From Desulfitobacterium chlororespirans DSM 11544 (lineage in GTDB: Bacteria > Bacillota > Desulfitobacteriia > Desulfitobacteriales > Desulfitobacteriaceae): a stretch of DNA of 64,000 nucleotides. The notes beneath the pieces are model-generated. The model was not told the origin of the DNA and did not search any database. It was given only the letters and a program-made list of their open reading frames with translations. Shown one piece after another: positions 17,660 through 26,151 of the stretch. The DNA lies in NCBI RefSeq assembly GCF_900143285.1, contig NZ_FRDN01000014.1:1-64000 (forward strand). Reading direction: 5' to 3'. The position numbers and the translations under genes were made by a program. Numbering within the stretch: the stretch's first letter is position 1; the number at the start of each line of letters is the position of its first letter.

Positions 17660-17741
17660 AGTTCATACAGGTTGGAAATCATTGCCCGGGAACCGTTGCG
17701 AACTATGGAAGTAGATGACCGATCCTTTCGAAAGAAAGTGC

Positions 17742-17770
17742 TTGCATTCCAACCTGGTTATCACTATAAT
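17742..17770 (+). promoter_or_regulatory. Promoter of marR-MATE operon
   Basis: TTGCAT at 17742-17747 and TATAAT at 17765-17770 are separated by 17 bp. Confidence 0.75.
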
Positions 17771-17780
17771 ATTTAAGTAT

Positions 17781-17804
17781 TCTAACTGTTAGTTTTCTAA
17801 CTGT
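17781..17804 (+). promoter_or_regulatory. Candidate MarR operator
   Basis: TCTAACTGT occurs twice, at 17781-17789 and 17796-17804, with CTAACTGTTAG forming an imperfect dyad. The block lies just downstream of the -10 box, where a bound repressor would stop transcription. Autoregulation by the MarR protein is inferred. Confidence 0.5.
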
Positions 17805-17847
17805 CTGAATTCTTATTTTTATTTTGTTAAATTAAAGGTAGGTGGTC

Positions 17848-18303
17848 GTGTTGAACTATAATAAAACCAAGCAAATTCATAAACTGATGTTCACTTTTAT
17901 GGGGTTGTTCCATGAGAAGTTTTTGCTTCAATTTCGCAACGAAGTGGATTGTCGTTCCGATTTGAAGAAAAATCATATCAAAATACTCAATATCCTTTAT
18001 CATGAGAATCCGAAAACCTTGACCGAAATCGGTAAAAACCTGGATATTGAGAAAGGAAGCTTAACCGCTTTGGTTGATTTTTTGGAGGAAAAGGAGCTTA
18101 TTATAAGGGCTATGGACCCGAAGGATCGCAGGAAGAGCCTCATTTACTTAAGCCCCAAGGGAAAAGAGAAAATGGAGCAGCGCATTGCAGCTTTTGCAGC
18201 AAAAATGGAGGCATCTTTGGCTACTTTTGACGCCGAGGATATCCAAGCTTTTGAAGATAATTTGCAGCAAGTTGTGGAATTTCTTAAAAAAGTGCCGGTT
18301 TGA
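17848..18303 (+). CDS. MarR family transcriptional regulator
   Basis: A protein of about 151 residues with the MarR winged helix (HIKILNILYHENPKTLTEIGKNLDIEKGSLTALVDFLEEKELIIRAMDPKDRRKSLIYLS in the middle third), including the DPKDRRKS wing. MarR proteins usually repress drug-export genes and release DNA on binding ligands. GTG 17848, TTG 17851 and GTG 17842 are all possible starts behind AAAGGTAGGTGG; the choice is not firm. It is followed 68 bp later by a MATE exporter, its likely target. Confidence 0.9.
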   Translation: MLNYNKTKQIHKLMFTFMGLFHEKFLLQFRNEVDCRSDLKKNHIKILNILYHENPKTLTEIGKNLDIEKGSLTALVDFLEEKELIIRAMDPKDRRKSLIYLSPKGKEKMEQRIAAFAAKMEASLATFDAEDIQAFEDNLQQVVEFLKKVPV

Positions 18304-18371
18304 CCTGAATGACAGACAGTCCGAGCAATAATGATCGAGAGCAGATTATAGAGTGAGAAAGAAGTGTTTAA

Positions 18372-19721
18372 ATGATTAGCCTTAAAAATGACAGCATCGG
18401 AAAATTATTGTGGGAATTTTCCTTACCGGCAATTATCGGGATGTTGGTTAATGCCCTTTATAATATTATCAGCCGTATCTTCGTTGGCCAGGGGGTTGGT
18501 TATCTGGCCATCGCCGCCGTTACTGTGGCCATGCCTGTGATGATTTTGCTGATGGCCGTCGCTATGCTGGTGGGTGTGGGAGCCACCGCCTTGATCTCCA
18601 TTCGCATGGGCGAAAGAAAGATGGATGAAGTAGAGAAAATCGCGGGAAACGCCACGGCTCTGATCATTCTTTTGCCTTTGCTTTTATCCTTCGTTTACTT
18701 TCTCAATGCCGAGCCGCTTTTAGTATTGTTTGGCGCCAGCCCGGAGGTTTTGCCCTATGCCAAAGCATACAGCAATATCATTATGCTGGGAGCAGTGCCG
18801 GGGGCTTTTGCTTTTGGCATTAACAACTTTATTCGTGCCGAAGGCAATCCCCGGGTTGCTATGCTGACCCAGATTATCGGTGCGATCATCAACATTGTCT
18901 GCAACTATATTTACATCTTTATTTTTGATTGGGGGATTCAAGGCTCCGCCTGGGCGGCCGTGACCGGCCAAACCGTTTCGGCCCTATGGGTTCTCAGCCA
19001 TTTCCTCCTTGGACACAGCAGAATTAAACTGAGAGCAAAATATTTGCGTCTGGACCCCTCCATTGTCTTAAAGACCCTAACCATCGGTTTTGCACCTTTT
19101 GCCATGCAGATAGCAAACAGTATTCAACAAACTCTCTTGAACAAAACGTTATGGGAATATGGGGGAGATATCGCTATTTCCGCAGTGGGAATTGTCATGA
19201 GTATATCCATGCTGCTGCTGATGCCGATTGTCGGAGTCAGCCAAGGGGCGCAACCCATTATCGGTTATAATTATGGAGCCAAGAATTATGAACGGGTCAA
19301 GGAGACCCTGAAAAAGGCCGTCCTGGTGAGCACAGCCATGGCCGTGGGCGGATTTATCCTGCTGCACCTTTTTGCCGTTCCGGTGGTGGGGCTGTTCAGT
19401 AAAAACGATCTGGCCCTTACCGAATTAACCGTTCATGCTGCCCTGATCTTCTTGACTCTGATGCCGATCGTCGGTTTCCAGATCGTGGGCTCCACCTACT
19501 TCCAGGCGGTGGGAAAGCCCATTCAATCCACTATTCTGAGTCTTTCCCGACAAGTGCTGCTGTTTATTCCCCTTTTACTCTTGCTCCCTCGGCATTTCGG
19601 TATTGAAGGGGTATGGGTCACGGCTCCCATCGCGGACGGCCTGGCTGTCCTGGTGACCGGAACCTTCCTGTTTTACGAACTTAGAAAATACAAAAAGCCG
19701 CTCCTGGCCATGGGTGACTGA
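18372..19721 (+). CDS. MATE family efflux transporter, second copy
   Basis: A 449-residue, 12-helix MATE protein. The N-terminal WEFSLPAIIGMLVNALYNIISRIFVGQGVG and central QGAQPIIGYNYGAKNYERVKE are family signatures. It exports drugs or metabolites by cation antiport in the cytoplasmic membrane. It is clearly a different protein from the MATE exporter at 8.4-9.8 kb. Preceded by the marR gene and followed by a strong terminator, so the two genes form an operon. Confidence 0.93.
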   Translation: MISLKNDSIGKLLWEFSLPAIIGMLVNALYNIISRIFVGQGVGYLAIAAVTVAMPVMILLMAVAMLVGVGATALISIRMGERKMDEVEKIAGNATALIILLPLLLSFVYFLNAEPLLVLFGASPEVLPYAKAYSNIIMLGAVPGAFAFGINNFIRAEGNPRVAMLTQIIGAIINIVCNYIYIFIFDWGIQGSAWAAVTGQTVSALWVLSHFLLGHSRIKLRAKYLRLDPSIVLKTLTIGFAPFAMQIANSIQQTLLNKTLWEYGGDIAISAVGIVMSISMLLLMPIVGVSQGAQPIIGYNYGAKNYERVKETLKKAVLVSTAMAVGGFILLHLFAVPVVGLFSKNDLALTELTVHAALIFLTLMPIVGFQIVGSTYFQAVGKPIQSTILSLSRQVLLFIPLLLLLPRHFGIEGVWVTAPIADGLAVLVTGTFLFYELRKYKKPLLAMGD

Positions 19722-19747
19722 GCACCTTATTCATAACTGGGAACAAT

Positions 19748-19779
19748 TAACCGCTTCTTCGCTTGAAGAAGCGGTTTTT
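19748..19779 (+). terminator. Terminator after MATE gene
   Basis: AACCGCTTCTTC and GAAGAAGCGGTT pair around GCTT, followed by TTTTT. Confidence 0.9.
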
Positions 19780-19902
19780 GCAAGGGGAAGGCAGTATAAT
19801 CTGTATTGTAAGTAAAATGAAGTTCCATTATACTAGTACTCATGAGGACAGTTTGCTATCTACATAGGTAAAAAATTAATATGTTTTGAAGGGGATAATC
19901 TT

Positions 19903-20664
19903 ATGGACAATGATAAGAATATTGCTGTATTAATCGATGCTGATAATGTTTCAGAAAAATATATCAAATCAATTTTGGATGAAGTATCCAATCATGGCAT
20001 TCCGACGTATAAGAGAATTTACGGTGACTGGACAAAACCTCAATTATCCTCCTGGAAAAATGTTCTCCTTAATTACTCCATCACACCCATTCAACAATAT
20101 GGTTACACTACAGGTAAGAATGCCACGGATGCAGCCTTGATTATTGATGCCATGGATATCCTTTATTCCAAGAATGTGGACGGATTCTGCATCGTATCCA
20201 GCGATAGTGATTTCACCCGGCTGGCCGCCCGCTTAAGAGAGGCGGGAATGTATGTCATCGGTATGGGTGAGAAAAAAACCCCCACACCCTTTATTGCTGC
20301 TTGTGAGAAGTTCAAATATTTGGAAGTGCTCGCCGGCGTCGCTACGAATACTTCTGATAATGGTATTCCCTTAAAAAGTGAGAAGCATGATCCCGCGAAA
20401 GATGGGATGGCTTCCCTGGATGATCTGATTCGCACCATTCGCATTATTGTTACAGAAAGCTCTGATGAAGACGGTTGGGCGTTTTTAGGTGAAGTGGGCA
20501 AGCGGCTGAACAAACGCTATCCTGATTTTGATACCAGAAACTACGGGCATACTAAGCTGACTCCGCTTATTTCCTCATTAAAGCAATTCGAAATCCAACC
20601 CCGCAAAACCAGCAATCCCAATATTATTCATTACTTTATAAAGAATAAACCCAAGGTTAAATAA
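19903..20664 (+). CDS. NYN-domain protein with C-terminal OST-HTH/LOTUS domain
   Basis: The 253-residue protein begins with a NYN (PIN-like) nuclease domain: acidic residues in IDADN (residues 12-16), GKNATDAALIIDAMD and SSDSDF form the usual metal-binding site. From about residue 165 an OST-HTH/LOTUS winged helix (DDLIRTIRIIV, LGEVGKRLNKRYPDF) suggests RNA or G-quadruplex binding. The family includes limkain-b1-like proteins and bacterial RNases of unknown target. Single gene, AAGGGG ribosome site, soluble. Confidence 0.88.
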   Translation: MDNDKNIAVLIDADNVSEKYIKSILDEVSNHGIPTYKRIYGDWTKPQLSSWKNVLLNYSITPIQQYGYTTGKNATDAALIIDAMDILYSKNVDGFCIVSSDSDFTRLAARLREAGMYVIGMGEKKTPTPFIAACEKFKYLEVLAGVATNTSDNGIPLKSEKHDPAKDGMASLDDLIRTIRIIVTESSDEDGWAFLGEVGKRLNKRYPDFDTRNYGHTKLTPLISSLKQFEIQPRKTSNPNIIHYFIKNKPKVK

Positions 20665-20748
20665 GCTTTGCAAGGGGAATGATTTAAGCTATAATTAACT
20701 GTTGTTTATTTAGGCAATGATTCAATTTTCGTATAAGGAGAAGTGACT

Positions 20749-21603
20749 ATGGAAAGACAAAAGCGGGTAGCAGCCATCCACGATATATCCTGTGTAGGCA
20801 GATGCTCATTAACCGTGGCCTTGCCCATTCTCTCGGCGGCCGGATTGGATACAGGGGTATTGCCTACAGCAGTCCTGTCCACCCATACGGGGGGATTTGA
20901 AGGGTTTACTTATCGGGATTTGACCGAAGATATCGAACCTATCTCCAAGCATTGGCAATCTCTTGATCTGAAGTTCGACGCCTTATACAGCGGCTTTTTA
21001 GGCTCCTTTGCCCAGATTGATTTAGTAGCCGATCTCTTTAAAACCTTTAGGGGCGAAGGGACCTTGGTTATGGTGGATCCGGTGATGGCGGATAACGGGG
21101 TTCTCTATTCGGTGTACTCTCCGGAGATGGCTAAAGGCATGGCCAAGCTTTGCGCCATGGCCGATATCATCGTCCCGAATTTAACGGAAGCAGCCTTTAT
21201 GCTTGAGGAAGACTATGTGGGAGATGACTATTCCCAAGACTATGTCGAGAAGATCCTCAGAAAGCTTTCCGACATGGGAGCGAAAAAAGTCGTCTTGACA
21301 GGTATCTCCTTTGACCCGGCCAAGCTTGGTGCAGCCTGCTATGATCGGGAAACGGACCAGGTAAGCTATGCCTTTAATGAGCGGGTGGATGGCTATTTCC
21401 ACGGCACAGGGGATGTCTTTGGCAGCACCTTGTTGTCCGGTCTGCTCAATAACTTTTCTCTGGCCGAAGCCACTCAGATTGCTGTGGATTATACCCTGAA
21501 ATGCATTCAACTTACCGTGGCCGGGAATCAAGAGCGCCGCTATGGAGTCTGCTTCGAACGGGCACTTCCTTATCTGATCCAGAAGTTGGGTTTGCTAAAA
21601 TAA
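20749..21603 (+). CDS. Pyridoxamine/pyridoxal kinase
   Basis: A protein of about 284 residues in the ribokinase-like PdxK/PdxY family, which phosphorylates B6 vitamers to PLP or PMP. HDISCVGRCSLTVALPIL near the N-terminus is the substrate-side motif, YSGFLGS and MVDPVMADNG lie in the middle, and GTGDVFGS is the ATP/anion-hole motif with the catalytic Asp. The ATG at 20749 is chosen because AAGGAG at 20735-20740 is 8 nt upstream; GTG 20743 is too close. Acts in B6 salvage. Confidence 0.92.
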   Translation: MERQKRVAAIHDISCVGRCSLTVALPILSAAGLDTGVLPTAVLSTHTGGFEGFTYRDLTEDIEPISKHWQSLDLKFDALYSGFLGSFAQIDLVADLFKTFRGEGTLVMVDPVMADNGVLYSVYSPEMAKGMAKLCAMADIIVPNLTEAAFMLEEDYVGDDYSQDYVEKILRKLSDMGAKKVVLTGISFDPAKLGAACYDRETDQVSYAFNERVDGYFHGTGDVFGSTLLSGLLNNFSLAEATQIAVDYTLKCIQLTVAGNQERRYGVCFERALPYLIQKLGLLK

Positions 21604-21617
21604 TCAAACCGAAAAAT

Positions 21618-21691
21618 GCGGGGAACTGCCCCTGTGCCTTCCGGAAGGGACGATACCGCCCTTAGGGGATGGTATGGGGATTGTTCCCTGC
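21618..21691. other. Multi-branched structured element between convergent genes
   Basis: GCGGGGAAC (21618-21626) pairs with GTTCCCTGC (21683-21691). Inside lie TGCCCC/GGGGAT, the perfect 12-nt palindrome CCTTCCGGAAGG (21637-21648) and ATACC/GGTAT (21653-21675). The fold would be a closed multi-branch structure of about 74 nt. It may serve as a transcription barrier for the two convergent genes or be a dispersed intergenic repeat. Confidence 0.5.
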
Positions 21692-21697
21692 ACTGAT

Positions 21698-22573
21698 TTA
21701 AAGCCCTCGCCAGTATTCGGGTCTTAAGACTTCCTCCCGGTTTTCCTCAATGACCTCTTTTAAAGTGGAGAGAAGGGTTGCTTTATCATAGGGAAGGTGA
21801 GCTTTGAGAGGGAGGTAGTTGGAGGCGTGGTTGCTGCGGAATAGGCAATCCTTTAAGTTTAAGCCTTGAACCATGAGTTCCAGCTCGATCAGGCTTTCCC
21901 ATTTGTTGAGAGGAGTAAACTCCCCGGATTTGATCTTTTGGGTGAGGGGAGCATCCGGAGCCAGCATGAGGGTGAGGGCTCCCAGGTAGTGGGGATTGAT
22001 AGCGCTGATGACTTTTCCGGTTTCTATAGCATGTTCTGGGGAATGTTCCTGGCCCCCCAGTCCTAAAATAATGGTGCAGGATAATTTGAGCCCGCTGGCC
22101 ACAACCTTTTGACCGGCTTGGATCATTTCTGCGGGGGTTACTCCTTTCCGGATCAGGTTGAGGATCAATCCGCTGCCGCTTTCTACACCCAGATAGACGA
22201 TGCTCAGCCCTCGCTCCTTGAGCAGCAGCAGCTCTGCGGGGCTTTTTTCCAGGATATCCTTAGGTCCTCCGTAAATACCTACCCGCTTCAAGCGGGGAAA
22301 ACGCTGATAAAGTGTTTCCAGGACTTTACCTAAGACATCCGTGTCAATGGCCAGGGCGTCGCCATCGGCGAGGAAAATCCGTTCCGTATGAGGATAGGCC
22401 TTATATCCGGCATCGATTATGTCCATAATCTCCTCGATACTGCGGATGCGAAAGCTCTTTCCTTTGTACATACTGCAAAATGTACATTGATTATGGCGGC
22501 AGCCAAGGGTGACCTGCAGAATCAGGCTGGATGCCTCACTGGGAGGACGGAAAACAGCGCCTTCATAGATCAT
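21698..22573 (-). CDS. Radical SAM protein
   Basis: The 291-residue protein has an N-terminal cysteine cluster Cys25, Cys30, Cys33 (GCRHNQCTFCSMYKG), that is, a CX4CX2C spacing rather than the usual CX3CX2C. This spacing recurs in a group of uncharacterised Fe-S oxidoreductases (from memory). YGGPKDI and the GVESGSG motif bind S-adenosylmethionine in the barrel. No B12-binding or SPASM domain is apparent. A GGAGG site precedes the ATG. The reaction cannot be predicted from sequence or context. Confidence 0.87.
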   Translation of the reverse strand: MIYEGAVFRPPSEASSLILQVTLGCRHNQCTFCSMYKGKSFRIRSIEEIMDIIDAGYKAYPHTERIFLADGDALAIDTDVLGKVLETLYQRFPRLKRVGIYGGPKDILEKSPAELLLLKERGLSIVYLGVESGSGLILNLIRKGVTPAEMIQAGQKVVASGLKLSCTIILGLGGQEHSPEHAIETGKVISAINPHYLGALTLMLAPDAPLTQKIKSGEFTPLNKWESLIELELMVQGLNLKDCLFRSNHASNYLPLKAHLPYDKATLLSTLKEVIEENREEVLRPEYWRGL

Positions 22574-22731
22574 AAAGCACCTCCGGTAATTTCTTTAACT
22601 TCTTGCCAAAGCGTCATTGTTTATTAATTCAGTTGTCTTTAGGCTAAATCCTTTTCTAATTATTTTAAATTGCCAACTTGAGTTTGCTACTTGACTGAAA
22701 AAATAATAAAGAGTACAATTTGTCCATAATT

Positions 22732-22745
22732 TGAATCCAAGTTCA
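22732..22745 (+). promoter_or_regulatory. Candidate TetR operator, site 1
   Basis: TGAATCCAAGTTCA is a near-palindrome. Its reverse complement matches the site at 24994-25007 at 12 of 14 positions. It lies about 35 bp ahead of the tetR start and within a wider TCCATAA/TTATGGA dyad (22723-22754). Confidence 0.6.
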
Positions 22746-22780
22746 GTTTATGGATATTTTTTGTAAAAACGGAGTTAGTT

Positions 22781-23410
22781 ATGGTTTACAATAAAACGGA
22801 CCGAGTCCTTGAGAAACAAGAATTGCGCCGGAAAAGGATAATCAAAGCCGCCAAGGAAATCCTATCTGAAGAAGAAGAGATCGGCAAGGTTTCCATTAAG
22901 TCCATCGCCAGACGGGCCGGCATCGCCACGGGGACTTTTTATCTCTATTTTACGGACAAAGAATCTCTGGTGGATATGATTGTCAAAGAGATCTACGCTG
23001 AATTGCTGGCCAAAATCAAGCAGGAGCGGGCACAGTACACCGATACCTTTGCTAAGCTGCAGGCCTCTATGGAGGTGTGCATCCGCTTATTTCTGAAAGA
23101 GAAGTACCTGGCCAAAATCCTCCTGGAACAATTTCCTCAGATCCATACGGCTTTGAATACTAAATATGCCGATATTGAGGAGGATTTGATCCGCCTGACC
23201 AAGATTGATCTGGATGAGCTCATGGCGGCGGGCCTGATCCCCAGGCAGGATACCAATGTTACCGCTACAGCCTTTGTGGGAACCTTCCGTGAAGTTATTC
23301 TGGCCTGGATTGGCAAGGGTGAACCCAAGGATATTGATCTGGCCTATAAAACCCTCATCGATTACAACATGCGCGGGATTGGGAGATATAAAATTGATGA
23401 AGAAGGATAG
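22781..23410 (+). CDS. TetR family transcriptional regulator
   Basis: A 209-residue TetR regulator. The N-terminal helix-turn-helix (residues about 15-60) has the family pattern SIKSIARRAGIATGTFYLYFTDKESLVDMI, and the C-terminal helical ligand domain is unassigned. The 3' end overlaps the start of the ABC ATPase gene by 14 nt, so the regulator is co-translated with the transporter. An operator-like dyad before its own gene and again before the binding-protein gene suggests that it controls both (inference). Confidence 0.92.
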   Translation: MVYNKTDRVLEKQELRRKRIIKAAKEILSEEEEIGKVSIKSIARRAGIATGTFYLYFTDKESLVDMIVKEIYAELLAKIKQERAQYTDTFAKLQASMEVCIRLFLKEKYLAKILLEQFPQIHTALNTKYADIEEDLIRLTKIDLDELMAAGLIPRQDTNVTATAFVGTFREVILAWIGKGEPKDIDLAYKTLIDYNMRGIGRYKIDEEG

Positions 23411-24170
23411 CAATTATTTGACCATTGAATCCCTCAATGTGGTCTATTCCCAGAACGGTCAATTAACCCCCGCTTTAAAAGATGTCAGCCTAAATCTTCC
23501 TCAGGGGCAGATTGGGGCGATCATCGGTCCCTCCGGCTGCGGTAAAAGCACCCTTTTAAATGTGGTGGCAGGCCTGAATAAGAACTATCAGGGAAAGGTG
23601 CTTTTAAAAGGCGCTCCCCCCCAAGCTAGTAACGAAGTGGCCCTGATTCTGCAGGAATACGGACTTTTGCCCTGGAAAAGCGTATGGGATAATGTCCGGC
23701 TGGGCTTGCAGATTAAAGGAATAGCCGGTACCCAAGCGGCCCAACGCACCGAAGAGATTCTTAAGCAGTTGGGCTTATTGCACCTGCGCAAGCGTTTTCC
23801 CATTCAATTAAGCGGGGGACAAAGACAGAGAGTGGCCATTGCCCGTTCTATGGTGCTTCATCCGGAACTGCTCCTTATGGATGAGCCTTTTTCTTCTCTC
23901 GATGCCTTAACCAGGGAAGAGATGCAGGACCTGGTCCTCAAAGTCTGGCAGGAGACAGGACTTACCATCCTGATCATTACTCACAATATTGAGGAAGCCG
24001 TGTTTTTGGGGCAGAAGATTTTCGTCATGTCCCCTTGTCCGGGAATCATTACCCAGGAGATTCACAACCCTTTAGCCGGGGACTATGAAGCCCGGGGAAA
24101 AATGGAATTTCTTGAAGTGTGCAACGCTCTGCGCCTGAGCCTGCGGGGGAGGTGCGAGATATGCCCTTAA
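23397..24170 (+). CDS. ABC transporter ATPase, SsuB/TauB/nitrate type
   Basis: A 257-residue ATPase of the sulfonate/taurine/nitrate/thiamine-precursor group. Walker A is GPSGCGKST, the signature is LSGGQ and Walker B is LLLMDEPFSSLDALTRE, the last typical of this group. The in-frame reading back to 23256 lies within tetR and is not needed: ATG 23397 gives the expected MKKDSNYLTIESL start. It overlaps the permease gene by about 10 nt. It drives uptake of a small organic compound whose identity is unknown. Confidence 0.92.
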   Translation: MKKDSNYLTIESLNVVYSQNGQLTPALKDVSLNLPQGQIGAIIGPSGCGKSTLLNVVAGLNKNYQGKVLLKGAPPQASNEVALILQEYGLLPWKSVWDNVRLGLQIKGIAGTQAAQRTEEILKQLGLLHLRKRFPIQLSGGQRQRVAIARSMVLHPELLLMDEPFSSLDALTREEMQDLVLKVWQETGLTILIITHNIEEAVFLGQKIFVMSPCPGIITQEIHNPLAGDYEARGKMEFLEVCNALRLSLRGRCEICP

Positions 24171-24916
24171 AATCCCTGACTTCCAAAGTGTTCACCACCC
24201 TGATCACCGTGCTTCTCATCGGTTTGGCCTGGCAGATTCTGTCCATGCTTCTTCAAACCACTGCCTTTCCTCCTCCCTGGGAAGCCCTCCAATCCTTTGG
24301 GGAATTGTTTTTCAATGAGCTTATGCCTCATTTGCAGGTGAGCCTTTACCGCGTGGGCGTCAGCTTGATAGTGGCTGCTCTTTTGGGGATTCCTCTGGGT
24401 TTATTTTTAGGCAAGAACAAACGGGCCGATGCTTGGTCCGCTCCTTTTCTCTACCTGACTTTTCCGGTCCCTAAGGTGGTTTTTCTGCCGATTTTTCTTA
24501 TTTTACTGGGAATTGGTGATGTTTCGAAAATTGTTATGATCACCTTGATCGTCTTCTATCAGATTGTGGTGACCACACGGGATGCAGCCCGCAATGTGCA
24601 GCATGAATATGTCCTCTCCGTGGAGTCTTTGCGGGCCTCAACCCTGGAACTCTACCGGCATGTCTATTTTCCGGCCTGTCTGCCCTCGATTCTGACCTCC
24701 CTGAAACTAGGCTTAGGGACGGCTATGGCCATCCTTTTCCTGGTGGAGACCTATGCGACTCAGGAGGGAATTGGTTATTTTATCATGAATTCCTGGAGCA
24801 GTTTAGCCTATGACAAGATGTTTGCCGGAATCATCGCCATGGGATTAATGGGGTTCCTGATCTATCTGCTCCTTGATACCTGTGAAAAATTCTTCTGCTC
24901 CTGGGTTAATCCATAA
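24161..24916 (+). CDS. ABC transporter permease, SsuC/TauC type
   Basis: A 251-residue permease with about six hydrophobic segments and the EAA loop VESLRASTLELYRHVYFPACLPSIL near residue 165. FPVPKVVFLPIFLILLGIGD is the usual SsuC/TauC/ThiX central segment. ATG 24161 is selected by the GGGGAGG site at 24145-24152. It forms the membrane channel with the preceding ATPase and the binding protein that follows. The binding-protein gene has its own promoter 36 bp after this stop. Confidence 0.92.
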   Translation: MPLKSLTSKVFTTLITVLLIGLAWQILSMLLQTTAFPPPWEALQSFGELFFNELMPHLQVSLYRVGVSLIVAALLGIPLGLFLGKNKRADAWSAPFLYLTFPVPKVVFLPIFLILLGIGDVSKIVMITLIVFYQIVVTTRDAARNVQHEYVLSVESLRASTLELYRHVYFPACLPSILTSLKLGLGTAMAILFLVETYATQEGIGYFIMNSWSSLAYDKMFAGIIAMGLMGFLIYLLLDTCEKFFCSWVNP

Positions 24917-24951
24917 AAATAAGGATAACCTAATGCTGCGCAAAAAAACTA

Positions 24952-24980
24952 TTGACACCTCTTAAAAAAGAGAGTTTAAT
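24952..24980 (+). promoter_or_regulatory. Promoter of binding-protein gene
   Basis: TTGACA at 24952-24957 and TTTAAT at 24975-24980 are 17 bp apart. The operator-like dyad at 24994-25007 lies just downstream of the expected start point. Confidence 0.8.
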
Positions 24981-24993
24981 AGAATTCAAGAAA

Positions 24994-25007
24994 TGAACTC
25001 GAATTCA
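24994..25007 (+). promoter_or_regulatory. Candidate TetR operator, site 2
   Basis: TGAACTCGAATTCA is a near-perfect palindrome (TGAAYTCGARTTCA) located about 14 bp after the -10 box. It resembles the site in front of tetR at 12 of 14 positions. Confidence 0.6.
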
Positions 25008-25038
25008 TATTTTTGAAATGAGCAGGAGGAATATCTAA

Positions 25039-26013
25039 ATGAGGCGCAAATCCTTTTTCAGCCTTGTGTTGAGCCTTGTTCTTGTCTTAGCTTTGAGCAC
25101 AGGCTGCGGACAAAAGAATACCGCCAACCCGGGCGACTCCCAAGCAGGGGATACCTTAACCATCGGGTCCATGACTATTGAAGAGAATCTGCCTGTCTTG
25201 GTTGCTCAGCAAAACGGCTATTTTGCTGAACAAAATCTGGAGGTTAAATTATTGACCTTCCAGAGTCCCGTCGAGCTGCAAAGCGCTTTTCAAACGGGAC
25301 AACTGGACGGTATGATTACAGATATCATGATTGCCGCTTTGCTGAAAAGTTCGGGTGAAGATCTGCGGGTTGCTTCCATCGCTCTTGGGGCCACACCGGA
25401 GGAAGGGCGCTTTGCCATTATCGCCTCACCGGCCAGCACGGTGAAGACCGTTGCCGACTTAAAAGGGAAGCGCATCGGCATCTCCAACAATTCCATAATC
25501 GAATATGTCACCGACAAACTTCTTCTGGCGGGAGGAGTCAATCCAGGGGAAGTCAATAAGACCACAGTTGCCAAACTCCCGCTGCGGGTGGAAATGCTCC
25601 TGAGCAATCAGATCGATGCTATTGTAGTACCGGACCCCCAGATATCCTACGTGGTTTCACAGGGTGCCAAAATCATTGCTGAAGACTCCCAAGGAGAAAA
25701 TCTTTCGCAATCGGTGACCATTGTCGGCAAGAAGACCCTCAATGAGAAGCAGGATGCTCTGCAGCGTTTTTATCAAGCCTACACGAAAGGGGTTCAGGCC
25801 ATCAATGCCTCCCCGGATCAGTATAAAGAGCTTTTGGTTAAGAATGTGAATATACCCGAAAGCATCGCCGCTTCTTATCAGGTCCAGCATTACTCCGAGC
25901 CTCAGCTTCCTGAGGAAAAGGATGTCAATAAGGTGCTGGAGTGGCTTCAGGAAAAAGGACTGCTCAAAAACCCTGTGGATTATGAAAGTTTTGTTCAGTC
26001 AGGATTATATTAG
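25039..26013 (+). CDS. Substrate-binding lipoprotein, SsuA/TauA/NMT1 type
   Basis: A 324-residue extracellular lipoprotein. The signal peptide runs to the lipobox LSTGC with Cys23. The body is a periplasmic-binding-protein-like II fold of the SsuA/NMT1 type, with TIEENLPVLVAQQNGYFAEQNLEV, LDGMITDIMIAALL and DLKGKRIGIS as the usual segments. It captures substrate for the ATPase-permease pair upstream. A gene order of regulator, ATPase, permease and then binding protein with a separate promoter allows the receptor to be made in excess. Confidence 0.92.
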   Translation: MRRKSFFSLVLSLVLVLALSTGCGQKNTANPGDSQAGDTLTIGSMTIEENLPVLVAQQNGYFAEQNLEVKLLTFQSPVELQSAFQTGQLDGMITDIMIAALLKSSGEDLRVASIALGATPEEGRFAIIASPASTVKTVADLKGKRIGISNNSIIEYVTDKLLLAGGVNPGEVNKTTVAKLPLRVEMLLSNQIDAIVVPDPQISYVVSQGAKIIAEDSQGENLSQSVTIVGKKTLNEKQDALQRFYQAYTKGVQAINASPDQYKELLVKNVNIPESIAASYQVQHYSEPQLPEEKDVNKVLEWLQEKGLLKNPVDYESFVQSGLY

Positions 26014-26029
26014 GATTGATCCTCTTACC

Positions 26030-26060
26030 AAAAACAAAGCGTGCAGACGCTTTGTTTTTG
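26030..26060 (+). terminator. Terminator of TetR-ABC operon
   Basis: AAAAACAAAGCGT and ACGCTTTGTTTTT form a perfect 13-bp stem around GCAG. Confidence 0.9.
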
Positions 26061-26105
26061 ACTGTCTATAGCAGTTAACGACCTGATGCAAAGGTCCCCA
26101 ATGAA

Positions 26106-26135
26106 TTGGGAAAGATAGTAGCATCATAGTATAAT
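26106..26135 (+). promoter_or_regulatory. Promoter of carbonic anhydrase gene
   Basis: TTGGGA at 26106-26111 and TATAAT at 26130-26135 are 18 bp apart. A start point near 26142 supports translation from ATG 26152. Confidence 0.55.
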
Positions 26136-26151
26136 GTGTTCAGGGAGAGTG

